Source of the DNA: Bacteroidota bacterium
Lineage (GTDB): Bacteria; Bacteroidota; Bacteroidia; Bacteroidales; WCHB1-69
DNA: 51,813 nt
Assembly (NCBI GenBank): GCA_017860455.1
Contig: JAGDMF010000002.1
Location: 1-51,813 of the forward strand
Direction of reading: 5' to 3'
Shown here in pieces: positions 51,758 through 51,813 of the stretch. The notes under the pieces were generated by a model. It had not been told where the DNA came from. It saw only the letters and a list, made by a program, of their open reading frames with translations, and did not search any database. The first letter of the stretch is position 1. The number at the start of each line of letters is the position of its first letter. Both the position numbers and the translations under genes were made by a program.

Positions 51758-51813
51758 TTATTTAGAAAGACCTTTTTCATCCACAGTAAGGGGAAACTGG
51801 AGTATTGAGGTTT
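51758..51813 (-). CDS. 3' end of an unidentified gene (partial)
   Basis: On the minus strand a frame enters at the window edge and ends TSILQFPLTVDEKGLSK with TAA at 51758-51760. Only about 18 codons are visible. The composition looks protein-like and the position, 25 bp before a heptamer array, matches the pattern of arrays after gene ends. Family cannot be assigned. Confidence 0.35.
   Translation of the reverse strand, partial: TSILQFPLTVDEKGLSK

Noticed and set aside
51553-51780. 75-residue frame rich in repeated YLLPVTC
   Set aside because: It is a direct translation of the 7-bp array and overlaps the 3' end of a more credible frame.

Overview
The window is an AT-rich chromosomal segment of a Bacteroidota bacterium, most likely Bacteroidales-like or a related gliding/T9SS lineage. 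The evidence is several secreted proteins ending in type IX secretion (T9SS) sorting domains, Bacteroidota-type TAnnTTTG promoter boxes, lipoproteins and GH92/GH29/PNGase-type glycan enzymes, and a division/cell-wall (dcw) cluster in Bacteroidota gene order. I saw no rRNA, tRNA, insertion sequence or CRISPR array. Species cannot be named from sequence alone.

Layout. 1-2077: 5' part of a large IgGFc-binding-like surface protein, running off the left edge. 2311-2691: structured intergenic repeat (family A, copy 1). 2708-5567: GH92 alpha-mannosidase lipoprotein and a small membrane protein. 5663-9011: DUF1697 protein, an unknown secreted protein and a membrane polyferredoxin with an octapeptide repeat. 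9047-17409 (minus strand): dcw operon mraZ-rsmH-ftsL-ftsI-murE-mraY-[murD C-domain only]-ftsW, after which the usual murG-murC-ftsQ-ftsA-ftsZ genes are missing. 17815-19485: fhs. 19568-23054: a DOMON/T9SS protein, a small lipoprotein, and a cobalamin riboswitch driving a T9SS surface protein. 23079-27833: accessory stretch with a GC-rich repeat (family B), a Fic gene bounded by a 14-bp direct repeat, a propeller protein, family A copy 2, and an AbiEi/AbiEii toxin-antitoxin pair with a frameshifted toxin tail. 27880-30013: ROK kinase and FucP-like sugar transporter. 30253-32826: DUF4421 protein, AraC/GyrI-like regulator, and a GxxExxY gene broken by an in-frame TGA. 32942-34848: OMP-chitinase operon. 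35046-37219: OMP-lipoprotein-radical SAM operon. 37477-43057: methyltransferase, patatin/BamA-like protein, and a three-gene operon with a serine hydrolase. 43157-48086: six-PKD T9SS protein, then an ECF sigma factor overlapping a protein that joins an inner-membrane anti-sigma-like N-terminus to an outer-membrane-barrel-like C-terminus. 48245-51541: PNGase F-like/alpha-L-fucosidase fusion. 51758-end: 3' tip of another gene.

How the genes fit together. The GH92 mannosidase, the PNGase/fucosidase fusion and the transporter/kinase pair together suggest scavenging of host- or eukaryote-derived N-glycans; the chitinase adds another polymer. The dcw operon supplies septal peptidoglycan enzymes but not a complete MurD. 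Five arrays of 7-bp units with four unrelated unit sequences sit next to gene 3' ends, and at least three loci carry a 12-bp terminal motif of repeat family A. Points most worth following are the murD remnant, the PNGase F-GH29 fusion with an internal sorting domain, the OMP-lipoprotein-rSAM operon, the sigma/trans-envelope pair, and the repeat-bounded Fic and GxxExxY genes.
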